Positions 7,716 to 17,531 of a stretch of 64,000 bases of DNA are shown here, piece by piece. This DNA comes from Octadecabacter arcticus 238. GTDB taxonomy: Bacteria; Pseudomonadota; Alphaproteobacteria; Rhodobacterales; Rhodobacteraceae. The position numbers and the translations under genes are program-made. Location of the stretch: positions 1,493,001-1,557,000 of the forward strand of contig NC_020908.1 in assembly GCF_000155735.2 (NCBI RefSeq), read 5' to 3'. The notes under the pieces were generated by a model that saw only the letters and a program-made list of their open reading frames with translations, was not told the DNA's origin and did not search any database. Numbering within the stretch: position 1 is the first letter of the stretch; each line of letters opens with the position of its first letter.

Positions 7716-9152
7716 GGGAATGTCCCGAAGAATGTTGAAATTTTAATTTAGGGTGGCGTTGCTTCCCCTGAGCCGTAGGCTCTGGGTGTTTAATCGCAAA
7801 AGGAAGCAACACCATGAAGAAGACTATCACAGCAAGCGCTGGACTTGCCAGCGCGTCGAATGTTCATCAACTCGTGGAAACAGCCTGGGACAAAGTTGGC
7901 GAGAGCTTCGAGCAGTTCTGCCTGACGGCGGGCGTCGCCAGTCTGGTTCAGATGTTTGGTGAGGACGCAGATACGCTGGCGGGTGGCCGATACGAGCATT
8001 GCACTGACAAGCCTGGCCACAGATGGGGCACCGCGAAAGGTCAGGTTGGGTTCCATGGTGGGAAGATTGAGCTGGAGCGCGCCCGTGTGCGCGATAAAGT
8101 GACCGGTAAAGAGATTGTCCTGCCGAGCTGGGAAGAGGCCTCCTCGGGTGGCTTCCTTGAACAATGGGCAATGAGCCTAATGTTGATGAATGTTTCCACC
8201 CGTAAGTATGACCGAGCTGTACGGCTGCCCGAAGCGAAGGTGCCTAATAAGGCAGGGAGCGGGCTGTCCAGGTCAGCAGTTTCGCGTCGCTTCAAAGCAC
8301 TCACCCAAGCGCGCCTGGATGAGTGGATGTCATCTGATCTATCGGAGCTTGACCTTGTAGCGATCCAGATCGACGGGCTGCATTTGGACGATCATTTGTT
8401 GGTGCTTGCGGCCGTGGGTGTGGAGGTTTCAGGCGAAAAGCACCCTCTGGGCGTCATTGAAGGGGCGACCGAGAACGCCGCGACGGTTCAGGCGCTTTTG
8501 GACAATCTGATAGAGCGTGGGCTCGATCCAGCGGGCTGCTATTTGTTCATCGTAGATGGGGCTAAGGCACTGACCAAGGCAATTCGGCGCACATTTGGTG
8601 CCGATATTCCCATCCAAAGATGCCAGATACACAAGGCCCGCAACATAACTGACAGGCTTCCTCCAAAGCTGCACGCCTCCGTACGCCGCGCGCTGAAGCA
8701 AGCATGGGAGCTTGATGATGCCGACAAAGCCGAGCGGTTGATGCGGAATCTTGCCCAGCGACTAGAGCTTGAGGCTCCGGACGTTTCAAAGTCGATCCTT
8801 GAGGGCCTAGACGAAATTCTAACTGTTGTTAGGTTGGGGCTACCTGTGGAATTGAGACGCTCATTGGCCAGCACCAACATCATTGAATCTATGAACAGCG
8901 TGATCCGACAGGTCTGTCGAAACGTCAAACGCTGGCGCGATGCAAAAATGGCGCTGCGCTGGACAGGGGCTGGTATGCTGGAAGCCGCGAAAGGCTTCCG
9001 CCGCCTAAAGGCCTACAAGCAACTCCCCATTCTCAAGCAAGCTTTGCTAGATCATCGCAATACCGTAATGCTTGACCAAATCAAGGACGTCGCCTAACCA
9101 TCAATCAAGCAGCGCCACTCGCCCGATTTTCAACATCGTACGGGACATCCCC
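7716..9152 (+). mobile_element. IS256-family insertion sequence, copy 1 (1437 bp)
   Basis: The element is bounded by inverted repeats GGGAATGTCCCG (left) and GGGGATGTCCCG (right, reverse complement) and by the 8-base duplication CAGGAACG. Its length of 1437 bp is identical to the second copy at 43945-45381. It carries one transposase gene and interrupts an integrase gene. Confidence 0.95.
7814..9097 (+). CDS. IS256-family (Mutator-type) transposase, copy 1
   Basis: The 427-aa protein has the length and layout of IS256 transposases: an N-terminal DNA-binding part, then the DDE core with IQIDGLHLDD (first Asp), FIVDGAKALTKAIRR (second Asp region), RCQIHKARNI and the end motif STNIIESMNSVIRQVCRNVKRW with the catalytic Glu. 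A start at ATG 7814 follows AAGGAAGC by a few bases. It differs from copy 2 at three residues that I can see (Ala/Pro in ELERxRVRD, Val/Met in HLLxLAAVG, Met/Thr in NTVxLDQ). Both frames are intact. Confidence 0.95.
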   Translation: MKKTITASAGLASASNVHQLVETAWDKVGESFEQFCLTAGVASLVQMFGEDADTLAGGRYEHCTDKPGHRWGTAKGQVGFHGGKIELERARVRDKVTGKEIVLPSWEEASSGGFLEQWAMSLMLMNVSTRKYDRAVRLPEAKVPNKAGSGLSRSAVSRRFKALTQARLDEWMSSDLSELDLVAIQIDGLHLDDHLLVLAAVGVEVSGEKHPLGVIEGATENAATVQALLDNLIERGLDPAGCYLFIVDGAKALTKAIRRTFGADIPIQRCQIHKARNITDRLPPKLHASVRRALKQAWELDDADKAERLMRNLAQRLELEAPDVSKSILEGLDEILTVVRLGLPVELRRSLASTNIIESMNSVIRQVCRNVKRWRDAKMALRWTGAGMLEAAKGFRRLKAYKQLPILKQALLDHRNTVMLDQIKDVA

Positions 9153-9791
9153 CAGGAACGCGGCCACCGTTCTCCGCGAAATGGATCACGGAAAAACTGT
9201 TGGCGCCAGATGCTCTTGCGAGATTGAACGATCAGGCAGAGGCAATTTTGAAGGTCATGGTGAACACAGGTGCGCGGCCATCTGAAGTTGCCGCTTTGAC
9301 GTCTGAGTGCATTCGGTTGGATTGCGCTGTGCCACATATCTCTATTGAGGCCGTAGGGCGCCAGCTAAAGAGCCCCAACGCCAGGCGGGTCATACCTTTG
9401 ACTGGCGTATCACTTGAGGCTCTAAGGGGCTTCCCAGACGGGTTCCCGCGCTACCGTGGATCATCGGCAGGTTTGTCTGCTGTCGTGAACAAGTTTTTGC
9501 GCGGTAATGGTCTGTGCGAAACGCCGGATCATACGCTTTACAGCTTGCGGCATGGGTTTGAGGATCGATTGCTTGCGGCTGGTGTCGATGAACGAATTCG
9601 GCGTGATCTGCTAGGCCATGCTTTGAAGCGTGAACGATATGGCTCAGGGGCTACGTTGGAGCACATGCATGAGCTTGTTTCGAAGGTAGCGCTCTAATAA
9701 TGTGATGCGACAAAAGCTGACCCTCAGACCTTCAAACTTCATCGTCTGCCTTGCAGACAAAGTTGCCGCCCGAAAGGCCAACATCCTACTT

Positions 9792-10316
9792 CTAAGACAA
9801 TTCGAAATTGTCCGCCGTTGCCCGAAGAAAAGCGAGCACATCCAGTTCTGCTTTCCAATTTTTTCCAAAGAATTCACCAAATAACCACATTTCATGATGC
9901 ATCGGCTCCATTTCTCCCGAAAAAAATCTTGAAACCGTGCCATCTTTAAGGAAGGTCGCGACGAGTTTCTCTGCATGAATAATCTTGTTGCATGCCTCTC
10001 GAAGAGACATGTCCTCCTCCCCCTCAGCACCCACATCTTTGGTCAATTTTCCGCAAACTGCACTAGGATAATCGACCCCATGCAGTCCTTTCCTTCGCTC
10101 CATGTGGGTTCGGTTGCAGATTGCCAAGTTTATGAGGGTATGGTTGACCTCGTCTTCAATATACTGATGACGCAACCTAAATAGTGGCTCTTCTGACCGT
10201 TGCGAACCTCCCCAAACCTGTTGATCCTCTGGGGTCATGTCAAAAATTGCCTTGTCTGACATGAAGATGCAAAACATCCGATAAGCGTCTCTGAATACAA
10301 TTTCGCTGTTTAGCAT
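9792..10316 (-). CDS. Hypothetical protein (174 aa)
   Basis: ATG 10316 is preceded by GGGAG at 5 bases; the frame stays open further upstream but without a ribosome box. The sequence is soluble, with helical stretches and several Trp/Phe-rich segments (FRLRHQYIEDEVNHTLINLAI, WLFGEFFGKNWKAELDVL shortened here). ACNKIIHAEKLVATFL resembles the histidine-containing helix of HEPN-like or immune-type proteins, but I cannot place it. It ends about 95 bases from the end of the broken integrase, facing it, so it may be cargo of that element. Confidence 0.5.
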   Translation of the reverse strand: MLNSEIVFRDAYRMFCIFMSDKAIFDMTPEDQQVWGGSQRSEEPLFRLRHQYIEDEVNHTLINLAICNRTHMERRKGLHGVDYPSAVCGKLTKDVGAEGEEDMSLREACNKIIHAEKLVATFLKDGTVSRFFSGEMEPMHHEMWLFGEFFGKNWKAELDVLAFLRATADNFELS

Positions 10317-10587
10317 GCATACTCCCAGTATTGAATTGAATGCTGCTCGAATGGGCATCTTCAGCATTCAAAATAATACAAATATTTCCATTTCGTTTTG
10401 TTGACACGATAGGTGCTTGTGGCGAACAAACAAGAACGATCATCTAGAGCCCCAGACCCGACTTTCGCTGCGCCTTGTGTCGATGGCCGTTTTGTAGAGA
10501 GGCCTATACAATCAAGTTAATCTTCTCTTATCAGAGCAGTCTATCCTTCAGCGCGTAAGGGTGATTGTCGCGAAAATAAAAGCCGCT

Positions 10588-10764
10588 TCAACCGTTCGCT
10601 ATTGCCTTGGCGCGATCAAAGAGACTGCTGGCTTTTTCATGGTCTGCGATCTCACGTTCTAGCCGATCGAATAGCGGTAGGTAGAAGTGATCAATAATCA
10701 CCAGTTGCGCAGCCTTGCGGTGCGCTTCCTTTATCTCTGCGAGGGTGATGTGAACGTTGGGCAT
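10588..10764 (-). CDS. Small hypothetical protein (58 aa)
   Basis: A minus-strand frame from ATG 10764 to TGA at 10588 encodes a charged, helical 58-aa peptide starting MPNVHITLAEIKEAHRKAAQ and ending FDRAKAIANG. Amino-acid use is natural for a protein, with heptad-like spacing. It has no clear ribosome box and sits between a hypothetical gene and an IS3 remnant, so it may be a fragment of a longer gene. The rest of 10317-10587 shows nothing. Confidence 0.35.
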   Translation of the reverse strand: MPNVHITLAEIKEAHRKAAQLVIIDHFYLPLFDRLEREIADHEKASSLFDRAKAIANG

Positions 10765-10841
10765 TTCTGGGACCGGATATTGGGTGCGTTGATTTCTTTA
10801 TACCAACCGATCTGAGGCTTGCGCGATTTAGGCAAAAACAC

Positions 10842-10985
10842 TTACCAGACGCGATCAAGGATCACCAATTGATCCAGCTTGACTGCTATCTCCTGAACCG
10901 TCTTGTCCCCACGCAGCGCCTCAAGCGCCACAGCGGATTTAAAAGTATCTGAAAAGTTCTGACGCTTTGTCATTCTCGTATCCAT
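10842..10985 (-). pseudogene. 5' remnant of an IS3-family orfA
   Basis: Forty-seven codons from ATG 10985 read MDTRMTKRQNFSDTFKSAVA and then ALEALRGDKTVQEIAVK, the typical opening of an IS3-family OrfA helix-turn-helix protein, before the frame runs into unrelated residues and a stop. Upstream, 11016-11042 (TGTCC...GGACCACTTCAT) looks like the IS end. The remainder of the element is gone. Confidence 0.7.
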
Positions 10986-11144
10986 TCGTTCAGGTTGGTT
11001 ACATCTTAGCACGCTGTCCAATTTTGCCGGACCACTTCATATTGCAACGGTCGGGGAAATACCCACCAAAACCCAAGCTCAACCCATTGTGATCTTGTTA
11101 TAAAAACTGATGAGAACAACGTCATCATCAGGAGAAATAAGATC

Positions 11145-11552
11145 ATGGCACGTAAACCTGGACCACATGCAACCTCAGACCTCGCGATCTATCTCGACCG
11201 CCGAATTCTGGAGTTACGCCACAAAAAGACCCAGCGAGATATTGCAATCGCAGCAGGCTTCACCAACCCCAATATGCTGTCGATGCTCAAGAACGGTGAT
11301 ACCAAGCTGGCAGTGGACCGGGTTGCGACACTCGCCGCTGCATTAGAGGTCGATCCCAAATACCTGCTCAGACTGGCATTGGCGCAGGATGGAAACGAAA
11401 CGATGTTTCGTATTTACGATGAGGTGATTGGCACTGTCGTTTCGCACAATGAGGTCGGATGGCTGGAGGTGCTGCGCGAAGCGTCTGGCAACAGCGATCC
11501 GGCGGTAACGACGCGTGCGCGCTCGACCATTCTATCGATATTTGGAAAGTAG
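11145..11552 (+). CDS. XRE-type helix-turn-helix regulator (135 aa)
   Basis: ATG 11145 follows AGGAGA by 9 bases. Residues about 13-70 form a Cro/CI-type domain: IYLDRRILELRHKKTQRDIA, AAGFTNPNMLSMLKNGDTK, LAVDRVATLAAALEVDPKYL. The C-terminal 60 residues are unknown. It is followed 9 bases later by a 59-aa gene in the same direction. A regulator of a local element or stress circuit is likely; no operator is obvious. Confidence 0.8.
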   Translation: MARKPGPHATSDLAIYLDRRILELRHKKTQRDIAIAAGFTNPNMLSMLKNGDTKLAVDRVATLAAALEVDPKYLLRLALAQDGNETMFRIYDEVIGTVVSHNEVGWLEVLREASGNSDPAVTTRARSTILSIFGK

Positions 11553-11561
11553 GAGCCGACA

Positions 11562-11741
11562 ATGCAACGACAGTCAAAGCCAACCATGCACAAGTTAAGC
11601 GATAATGAACTCGCCTGGATCGAGTTTCTGCGCCTGCTCAGCCATGATCGAGTGCCATCTCCGACTCTCGCAGCTGTCCAGGCATTGCGACTTACATTGA
11701 AAGGGCGAGAGGTGAGGATCTGTAGTCGTGATTGCGACTAA
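11562..11741 (+). CDS. Small hypothetical protein (59 aa) paired with the XRE gene
   Basis: An AGGAG box 6 bases before ATG 11562 and the tight spacing to the XRE gene argue that this 59-codon frame is translated. The peptide (MQRQSKPTMHKLSDNELAWI...LRLLSHDRVPSPTLAAVQ...CSRDCD) looks like a short helical protein with two C-terminal cysteines. Function unknown; a partner of the regulator is possible. Confidence 0.45.
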   Translation: MQRQSKPTMHKLSDNELAWIEFLRLLSHDRVPSPTLAAVQALRLTLKGREVRICSRDCD

Positions 11742-11825
11742 ATCCGATTTACCCTTAACGGGTTTTACTGTTCAGAACGAACTCAGCCTTGTTCTCGAAC
11801 CTGTATCATGTGTCACTGTGCCAGT

Positions 11826-12719
<894 letters not shown>

Positions 12720-13000
12720 GGCTGCTTTTGGCTCGGTTGTTCTGATAATAGTCGTTGCTTTATCGTGCGATACCACAAGGCCACAGCGATGCTTTTAGAT
12801 GAAGCATCAGCCACTCCTGCATCGATTGCGCATCGCGTAGAGCGCAAGTTTTGTCGCCACCCCCGACGCCTGCGCTGCGCCGTCGAGTGACGTTATGCGA
12901 ATGAGCGGCTTTGCGCGCCGGCTCAAGTTCATCTGACCCGTTGGTTGGTCATGCTGGTGGGGCAGGCGATCAAGGGCAAGCCTTGACCCATCGTCAGCGC
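12720..13000. other. Non-coding stretch after bluB
   Basis: I see no credible gene between the bluB stop and the promoter of the small Zn-ribbon gene. Open frames here on either strand are short and lack start signals. Confidence 0.5.
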
Positions 13001-13030
13001 TTGACCCCACTCAATGTTCGCTTATTGTTC
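13001..13030 (+). promoter_or_regulatory. LexA-type SOS box overlapping a promoter
   Basis: GTTC at 13016-13019 and GTTC at 13027-13030 are 7 bases apart, the direct-repeat LexA box (GTTC-N7-GTTC) of alphaproteobacteria. A -35-like TTGACC (13001-13006) and -10-like TATTGT (13023-13028) are 16 bases apart, so LexA would cover the -10. The predicted transcript start falls at or near the ATG at 13033. Confidence 0.7.
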
Positions 13031-13032
13031 CT

Positions 13033-13266
13033 ATGATGGGCAGACGATACGCAACATCCGCTGATCTAGACACGCGCTTGTTTCATGACGAAACCACGCA
13101 TGTCACTGTGACGTGCTGTTCATGTGGGCGTGTGGTTAACGTGACGCTGGGTGAAGTGCCTTCTGATATTGATCGGCATGAGTTCGAACGGCGGTCGGTC
13201 TGTCAGGGTTGCGGTGCGAAGTGGCCGCAGATTGTGCGGTATCCAGCGCCAAAAAGTCGGTGGTGA
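13033..13266 (+). CDS. Small LexA-controlled zinc-ribbon protein (77 aa)
   Basis: The protein has two Cys pairs, CCSCGRVV (about residues 28-31) and VCQGCGAKW near residue 60, which should bind one zinc. Between them lies VPSDIDRHEFERRS. No function is known to me. The start is ATG 13033 or 13036; either lies within 6 bases of a GTTC-N7-GTTC box, leaving no room for a Shine-Dalgarno sequence, so the mRNA is probably leaderless. The SOS box suggests induction by DNA damage. Confidence 0.6.
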   Translation: MMGRRYATSADLDTRLFHDETTHVTVTCCSCGRVVNVTLGEVPSDIDRHEFERRSVCQGCGAKWPQIVRYPAPKSRW

Positions 13267-13272
13267 GTAATC

Positions 13273-13494
13273 TCAGACGGACAGGATCTTGTTGGATTTC
13301 ATATCGAACAGCCGCCTCTGTGGATCGTAGTCCCTGAGGTCTGCTGACCGGATGTCGCTCGGCCTCTCGAACAATGACAGCCACGCCTTATGCGCCTTTA
13401 TCGTTTCCACAATGGCACCACGACTAACGCAGGGTTCGGACCGCTGGCCCGCGGACCTATGCAGTGTCAGGGCGAAGCGGTCAGGCTCGAGCAT
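13273..13494 (-). CDS. Hypothetical protein (73 aa)
   Basis: The minus-strand frame from ATG 13494 encodes MLEPDRFALTLHRSAGQRSE followed by IVETIKAHKAWLSLF and a basic tail ending KSNKILSV. Composition is natural for a small soluble protein. A GGGG stretch lies about 8 bases before the start. It converges on the LexA-controlled gene, with 6 bases between the stops. Function unknown. Confidence 0.4.
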   Translation of the reverse strand: MLEPDRFALTLHRSAGQRSEPCVSRGAIVETIKAHKAWLSLFERPSDIRSADLRDYDPQRRLFDMKSNKILSV

Positions 13495-14719
13495 GTATAC
13501 CGCCCCTGCTTCGCCAGTCCTATGATTAGCTTAAAGTTTCTGGAGTTTAGTGATTGGCCGCAGCAGAAGGCTCAAACGGCGCCGTTGAACCCACCGAAGT
13601 TGTTGCGGTTTGTTGCAATTTGTTGACAGAACACCCGAATGTCATCACTTGACCTCACGAAAGGGAAACAAACTTTGTTGACAAAGGGAAACAAACTCAC
13701 AACTAGTGCTGACGAACGGCAAACAATATACCAACCCTCTGTCAATAAAATCAACCACTTAGGCAACAAGTTGTTGCATGACATCCGGAAAACTTTTTTA
13801 TCGTCCAAATCTGTCAACAACTTAGGTTCCGGATGAACCAATTAGAGCACCAAAACACTCCCAAAAGTATGGATAAACCACACCCAAAAATAGAACCGTC
13901 TCTCTTCTATTATTATAATATACCTTTAAGAAAGAAAGTAAGTAAGAGAAGAGAAGCGGATCGAAAACACACCAGCCATACATCCGGACTCAAGCACAGT
14001 CTCAGGCAGATAAAACACTCGAGAGCGAACAAACCCATCCGGCTCAAACCCCGCTCTCACAGTGCGTTCAGCACACCAAAGCAACACCGACAGCGCGAAC
14101 AAGTATGGATGTGCTCTGGTGTAGCTAATATGAAGCCTCAGCTGCACAAGCACAGTGCAGATGACATTCAAAGAACAACATCACCGACGGAAAATTAGAT
14201 AAACCAATCCCGTAAGCAATAAGGCTGCAAGCAGATCAATCACCAAAACCACAAATGCTGCCATTAAGACCAATTCGACTAATCACGAATGATTTATACA
14301 GACAAACGCCAGATCATCTTCGGTCACCAAAAGGTCAGGCATATTCGTAAGGTGTGAAAGAGACCTTGCGTTCATGGGCTGAAGACTGCTGCAGGTGGAG
14401 GTGTATCGCCTGCATGTAAAGAAGCCATACGTTGTCTGTGGAAGTTGTCGAAAGTTGGAATTCGATCGCTTGTCTCCTCCTTCACATCCAACAGAACCCA
14501 CATACCTCCGGCCAGTTCATTATTTGTGCATCGGTCTATGGAAGCCATAACAATCTGTTGAAACCTTTGCATATAAGCCATTCGTTGCGAGCTCGAGGTG
14601 AGACTGGGCCATCGGCCAGAACCGGCTGCGATGCTGCCCACCCGAAAGCCCCGGAGAATGAGGCATTGTGAACACGTGAGAAAGAGTTGCTCGGTTCAGT
14701 TCTACTTCGCGTTAGCCCC
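13495..14719. other. Poorly coding, partly AT-rich stretch with short direct repeats
   Basis: About 13636-14290 is richer in A and T than its surroundings and has no convincing gene. It contains AAAGGGAAACAAACT twice (13660-13674, 13683-13697) and several GTTGTTG or TTTGTTG motifs nearby. On the minus strand, frames 14372-14641 and 14283-14501 together could be one frameshifted gene (AYMQRFQQIVMASIDR, then MNARSLSHLTNMPDLL), but the evidence is thin. Confidence 0.4.
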
Positions 14720-15903
14720 TCATTTCTTCGGCCTCATCTGCGGCCGATTGGTCTCGGCTTGCTTTTTGGCCGTTTTGAAGTCTGTGATCAGCGCTTCGAG
14801 ATCGGCGAGATGGGTAGTGAATTCCGTTGGCGTGGGCAGCGGCACCGTATCTGCGGCGGGATTGTCGTGGCTATGCGTATTTGCGCGCGTCATGCCCTCG
14901 TGGAACTGGATGGCAAGGTCATCGGGCAAGGTGACATAGCGCAGCAGTTGGGTTTGGATGACGTCGGTGCCGCGCCGAACTATATCGGAAAAGATCGTCT
15001 CTTCGACCATGCGCTCGTAGGTTTCGCGTAGCCGGCCGTAGAGGCCTTTGATTTCATATTCATAGTCCGAAGGGCTGTTTGAATAGAGCTTGGGAAGCGG
15101 CGCAAACTTGGATTTGATCTGACCGATGCGCTTAGCCACGTTGAGGCCCTTCCACACCATGCCCGCGGCGTCGATTTTGCCGGCTGCGTCCTGATCGCTG
15201 AAAAGCGAGATTGTTACCGGTTCGATCGCGACTGAATCAGCGGCTTTGCAGAGCTCGTTGAAGAACACGATGTCGTGTGTGAAGACGATGACCTGACGCA
15301 TCATTGCTTCTCGCGCGATCCGCTTGGCGACGAGAATACTGCGATCACGATCGAGCGACGAGACCGGATCGTCGATGACAATTGGCCCCGATCCATCGGT
15401 GAGCGCGACCTCTGTCAGAAACCCGGTGAGTGCGAGTGCCCTCTGCTCACCTTCGCTCAGGATTTGCGATGTGACCTTGGTCAGGGCCGTCTGGGTGTCA
15501 GTCTCGTATTCGGCCTTGGTTTGATCACTCTTGCGTGTCAGCCCTACCTTCAGGTGCTCGATGCCGAACTCTTTGCGCTCAGCGTCAAAGCGCGTTACGA
15601 CCGCCGAGGTCAGGTGGGTGTCGAGAAGCTCATTGGCGAGCTTGGTGATGCCGGTCGTCCTGACAAGGGTCAGTGCCTTTTTGTAGGCGGCCTCGACAAC
15701 CATCAGGTTCCGCCGCGTCACTAGAGGTGCCTTGTTGGCATGCAAGTGCTGGCGATCCTCAAGTTCAGCTTTTTCGGTTTCGAGCTGCTTGCGATTGCCG
15801 GCCTCGCTTGCCTCGGCGAGTGCCTTCTGATCATCGCCTAACTTCCCATCAAGAGCGCTGACCACTGCTGAGTGTGACACAAGCTTAGGCACTTCCACGC
15901 TGG
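14720..15903 (-). pseudogene. AAA ATPase (AAA_13-like), N-terminus removed by an IS3 element
   Basis: The frame holds only the C-terminal half of a large ABC/SMC-like ATPase: coiled-coil remnants, the signature ILSEGEQRALAL, Walker B PIVIDDPVSSLDRDR, and the H-loop VIVFTHDIVF. The Walker A half is absent, because the IS3-type element begins at 15904; the apparent start TTG (15931) lies inside the IS. The C-terminal tail (LYGRLRETYERMVEETIFSD) is typical of ATPases found in defence islands such as RloC-like proteins. It cannot hydrolyse ATP as it stands. Confidence 0.8.
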
Positions 15904-15974
15904 CCCCTCCGTGCCAATAAGCGTGAGACAATTGACTGGCTAAAGTTTACACTTGAGGGCGTAGGAGAAGAACC

Positions 15975-16457
15975 ATGGTTATGCCTTCACAATCACCACT
16001 TTCGCCAGATGCTGGATCTGGAGCCGTTTTGGCCCCGACGTCGCCTCCCCGCGTTGTTAATGCGCCGTTGGCTCCCACAGCGGAACTGACGAGCATCCCG
16101 AAGCGACGCAACTTCACAGCCAAATACAAACTGCGCATTCTGGATGAGACGGACCAAGTGGCAGACACTGGCGGGGTTTCCGCCATTCTACGGCGGGAGG
16201 GGCTTTATTCCTCTGCACTGACCGATTGGCGCCGTGCGCGGGCGGCCGGCACATTGGGTGCATTGCAGCCAATGCGCCGTGGCCCACAAAAGGCACCTGC
16301 CAATCCATTGCAAGCTGAGCTGGCCAAGGCCAACCGTGAGGTGACAGCCTTGCGGCGCCGTCTGGATCAGGCGGAAGCCATCATTGCCATCCAAAAAAAA
16401 GTGGCGGGACTTCTGGACGAGATGGAGCAGACGCAAGAGCGCAGCGGCAAATCATGA
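15975..16457 (+). CDS. IS3-type OrfA, element A copy 1
   Basis: The 160-aa protein is the DNA-binding subunit: [20 protein letters not shown] starts a helix-turn-helix domain continuing with [20 protein letters not shown], and the C-terminus ([20 protein letters not shown]) is a leucine-zipper-like coiled coil. ATG 15975 follows TAGGAGAAG. It overlaps orfB by ATGA at 16454. Confidence 0.85.
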   Translation: MVMPSQSPLSPDAGSGAVLAPTSPPRVVNAPLAPTAELTSIPKRRNFTAKYKLRILDETDQVADTGGVSAILRREGLYSSALTDWRRARAAGTLGALQPMRRGPQKAPANPLQAELAKANREVTALRRRLDQAEAIIAIQKKVAGLLDEMEQTQERSGKS

Positions 16458-17467
16458 TGGCCGTCGCGATTGCATTGCCCACCGGCAGCGGCTTGACCTC
16501 GGCTGTCTGCGCCGCGCTATCATTATCGCGCGCGAGCGTTCTTCGACAGCGTGCGGCGCTGACGGCACCACCACGCACACGCCCACCGCGCGCAGCGTCT
16601 TCGCGGGCTCTGCCGGGAAGGGAAAGAGACCAGGTATTGCACCACCTGCGCGAACCCCGCTTTGCGGATCAGACGCCCACAGAGGTCTTTGCCACCTTGC
16701 TGGATGAAGGCACCTATCTGTGTTCAATCCGCACGATGTATCGGATATTGGCCGCGCAGGGCGAAGTTGGCGAACGCCGCCGACAGCGCACACATCCCGT
16801 CTATCAAAAGCCTAAACTTCTAGCTGAAGCCCCCAATCAGGTCTGGTCTTGGGACATCACCAAGCTGAGGGGCCCGGTGAAATGGTCCTACTTCTATCTC
16901 TATGTCATCCTCGACATCTTCAGCCGCCGCGTTGTTGGCTGGCGCGTCGATCACGCGGAGAGCGCCAGCCAGTTCAAAGAGCTGTTCATCGACGCGATGG
17001 AAAAACACGAGGTTCCACGCGATCAGCTGACATTGCATGCAGATCGCGGTGGGCCCATGAAGGCAAAGACGACAGCCCTGATGCTGGTTGATCTTGGTGT
17101 GCTCAAGTTCCACAGTCGGCCCCACACCTCAAACGACAACCCGTTCTCCGAAGCCCACTTCAAAACACTGAAATATCAGCCAGAGTTCCCCAAGAACTTT
17201 GAAACCATCGAGCAGGCTCGCGCATTCTGCCGCAGGTTCTTTGCATGGTATAACCAAGACCATCATCACGCCGGGATTGGTCTGATGACGCCCGACCAAA
17301 TCCATTTTGGGCAGGCCCAAGAAATCTACACCGCGCGACAAGCAACACTAGACGCGGCATTCCTCGCCACGCCCGAACGCTTCGTACACAAACCACCAAA
17401 ACCGCCTCAAATCCCGACCGCCGTCTGGATCAACCCACCAAAACCAACCGAAGCAACCCAAGCCTAA
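16454..17467 (+). CDS. IS3-type OrfB transposase, element A copy 1
   Basis: The 337-aa protein carries the retroviral-integrase-like DDE core: Asp in [12 protein letters not shown], Asp in [13 protein letters not shown], and Glu in [15 protein letters not shown]. The N-terminal part supplies an HTH_21-like region ([20 protein letters not shown]). Its ATG overlaps the orfA stop (ATGA). It is the only intact OrfB of this element in the window. Confidence 0.9.
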   Translation: MMAVAIALPTGSGLTSAVCAALSLSRASVLRQRAALTAPPRTRPPRAASSRALPGRERDQVLHHLREPRFADQTPTEVFATLLDEGTYLCSIRTMYRILAAQGEVGERRRQRTHPVYQKPKLLAEAPNQVWSWDITKLRGPVKWSYFYLYVILDIFSRRVVGWRVDHAESASQFKELFIDAMEKHEVPRDQLTLHADRGGPMKAKTTALMLVDLGVLKFHSRPHTSNDNPFSEAHFKTLKYQPEFPKNFETIEQARAFCRRFFAWYNQDHHHAGIGLMTPDQIHFGQAQEIYTARQATLDAAFLATPERFVHKPPKPPQIPTAVWINPPKPTEATQA

Positions 17468-17531
17468 AGTCCAAAAGCCACTGTCTCAAAGTCGTTGACA
17501 CGTTCCGCCCTGCCCTTGCAGCCAAACGTCG

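Larger units (their letters stand above)
6981..9697 (+). pseudogene. Second tyrosine integrase, split by an IS256 element
   Basis: Two frames form one gene: 6981-7715 (245 codons) and 9161-9697 (179 codons with stop), which join in frame once the IS and one copy of the 8-base duplication are removed (423 aa). The N-terminal half has the arm and core-binding regions (RGKSFQLYKRVPKRYASIE). The C-terminal half holds Arg in NTGARPSEVAAL, the LRHGFEDR box, His in LLGHAL and Tyr in RERYGSG. The recombinase is therefore inactive because of the insertion alone. It lies beside the first integrase, suggesting two elements integrated in tandem. Confidence 0.9.
15904..17507 (+). mobile_element. IS3-family element A, copy 1
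   Basis: The sequence shared with the second, disrupted copy (38679-41192) begins at CCCCTCCGTGCC (15904) and ends at GACACGTTCCG (17507). Imperfect inverted repeats contain CGTGCCAA...TGAGACA and CGTGTCAA...TGAGACA. No target duplication is seen, and the two flanks are different broken genes (an AAA ATPase and IS110), so a rearrangement occurred here. Confidence 0.85.

Noticed and set aside
9644..10036. Minus-strand 130-codon frame overlapping the integrase end and the 174-aa gene
   Set aside because: It overlaps two better-supported frames, lacks a ribosome box, and its composition is that of an antisense shadow.
13660..13697. A CRISPR array from the 15-base direct repeat
   Set aside because: Only two units with an 8-base gap are present, too short and too close for repeats and spacers, and no cas gene is nearby.
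13833..14198. Plus-strand 121-codon frame in the AT-rich block
   Set aside because: Residues are dominated by Lys, His, Ser, Arg and Gln in random order, and there is no ribosome box before the start.
14283..14641. A real gene across two overlapping minus-strand frames
   Set aside because: It would need a frameshift, has no recognisable domain, and neither start has a ribosome box; kept only as a remark in the non-coding feature.
15931..15931. TTG at 15931 as the real start of the AAA ATPase
   Set aside because: This codon belongs to IS3 element A, as the same bases occur at the end of copy 2; the native 5' end is lost.
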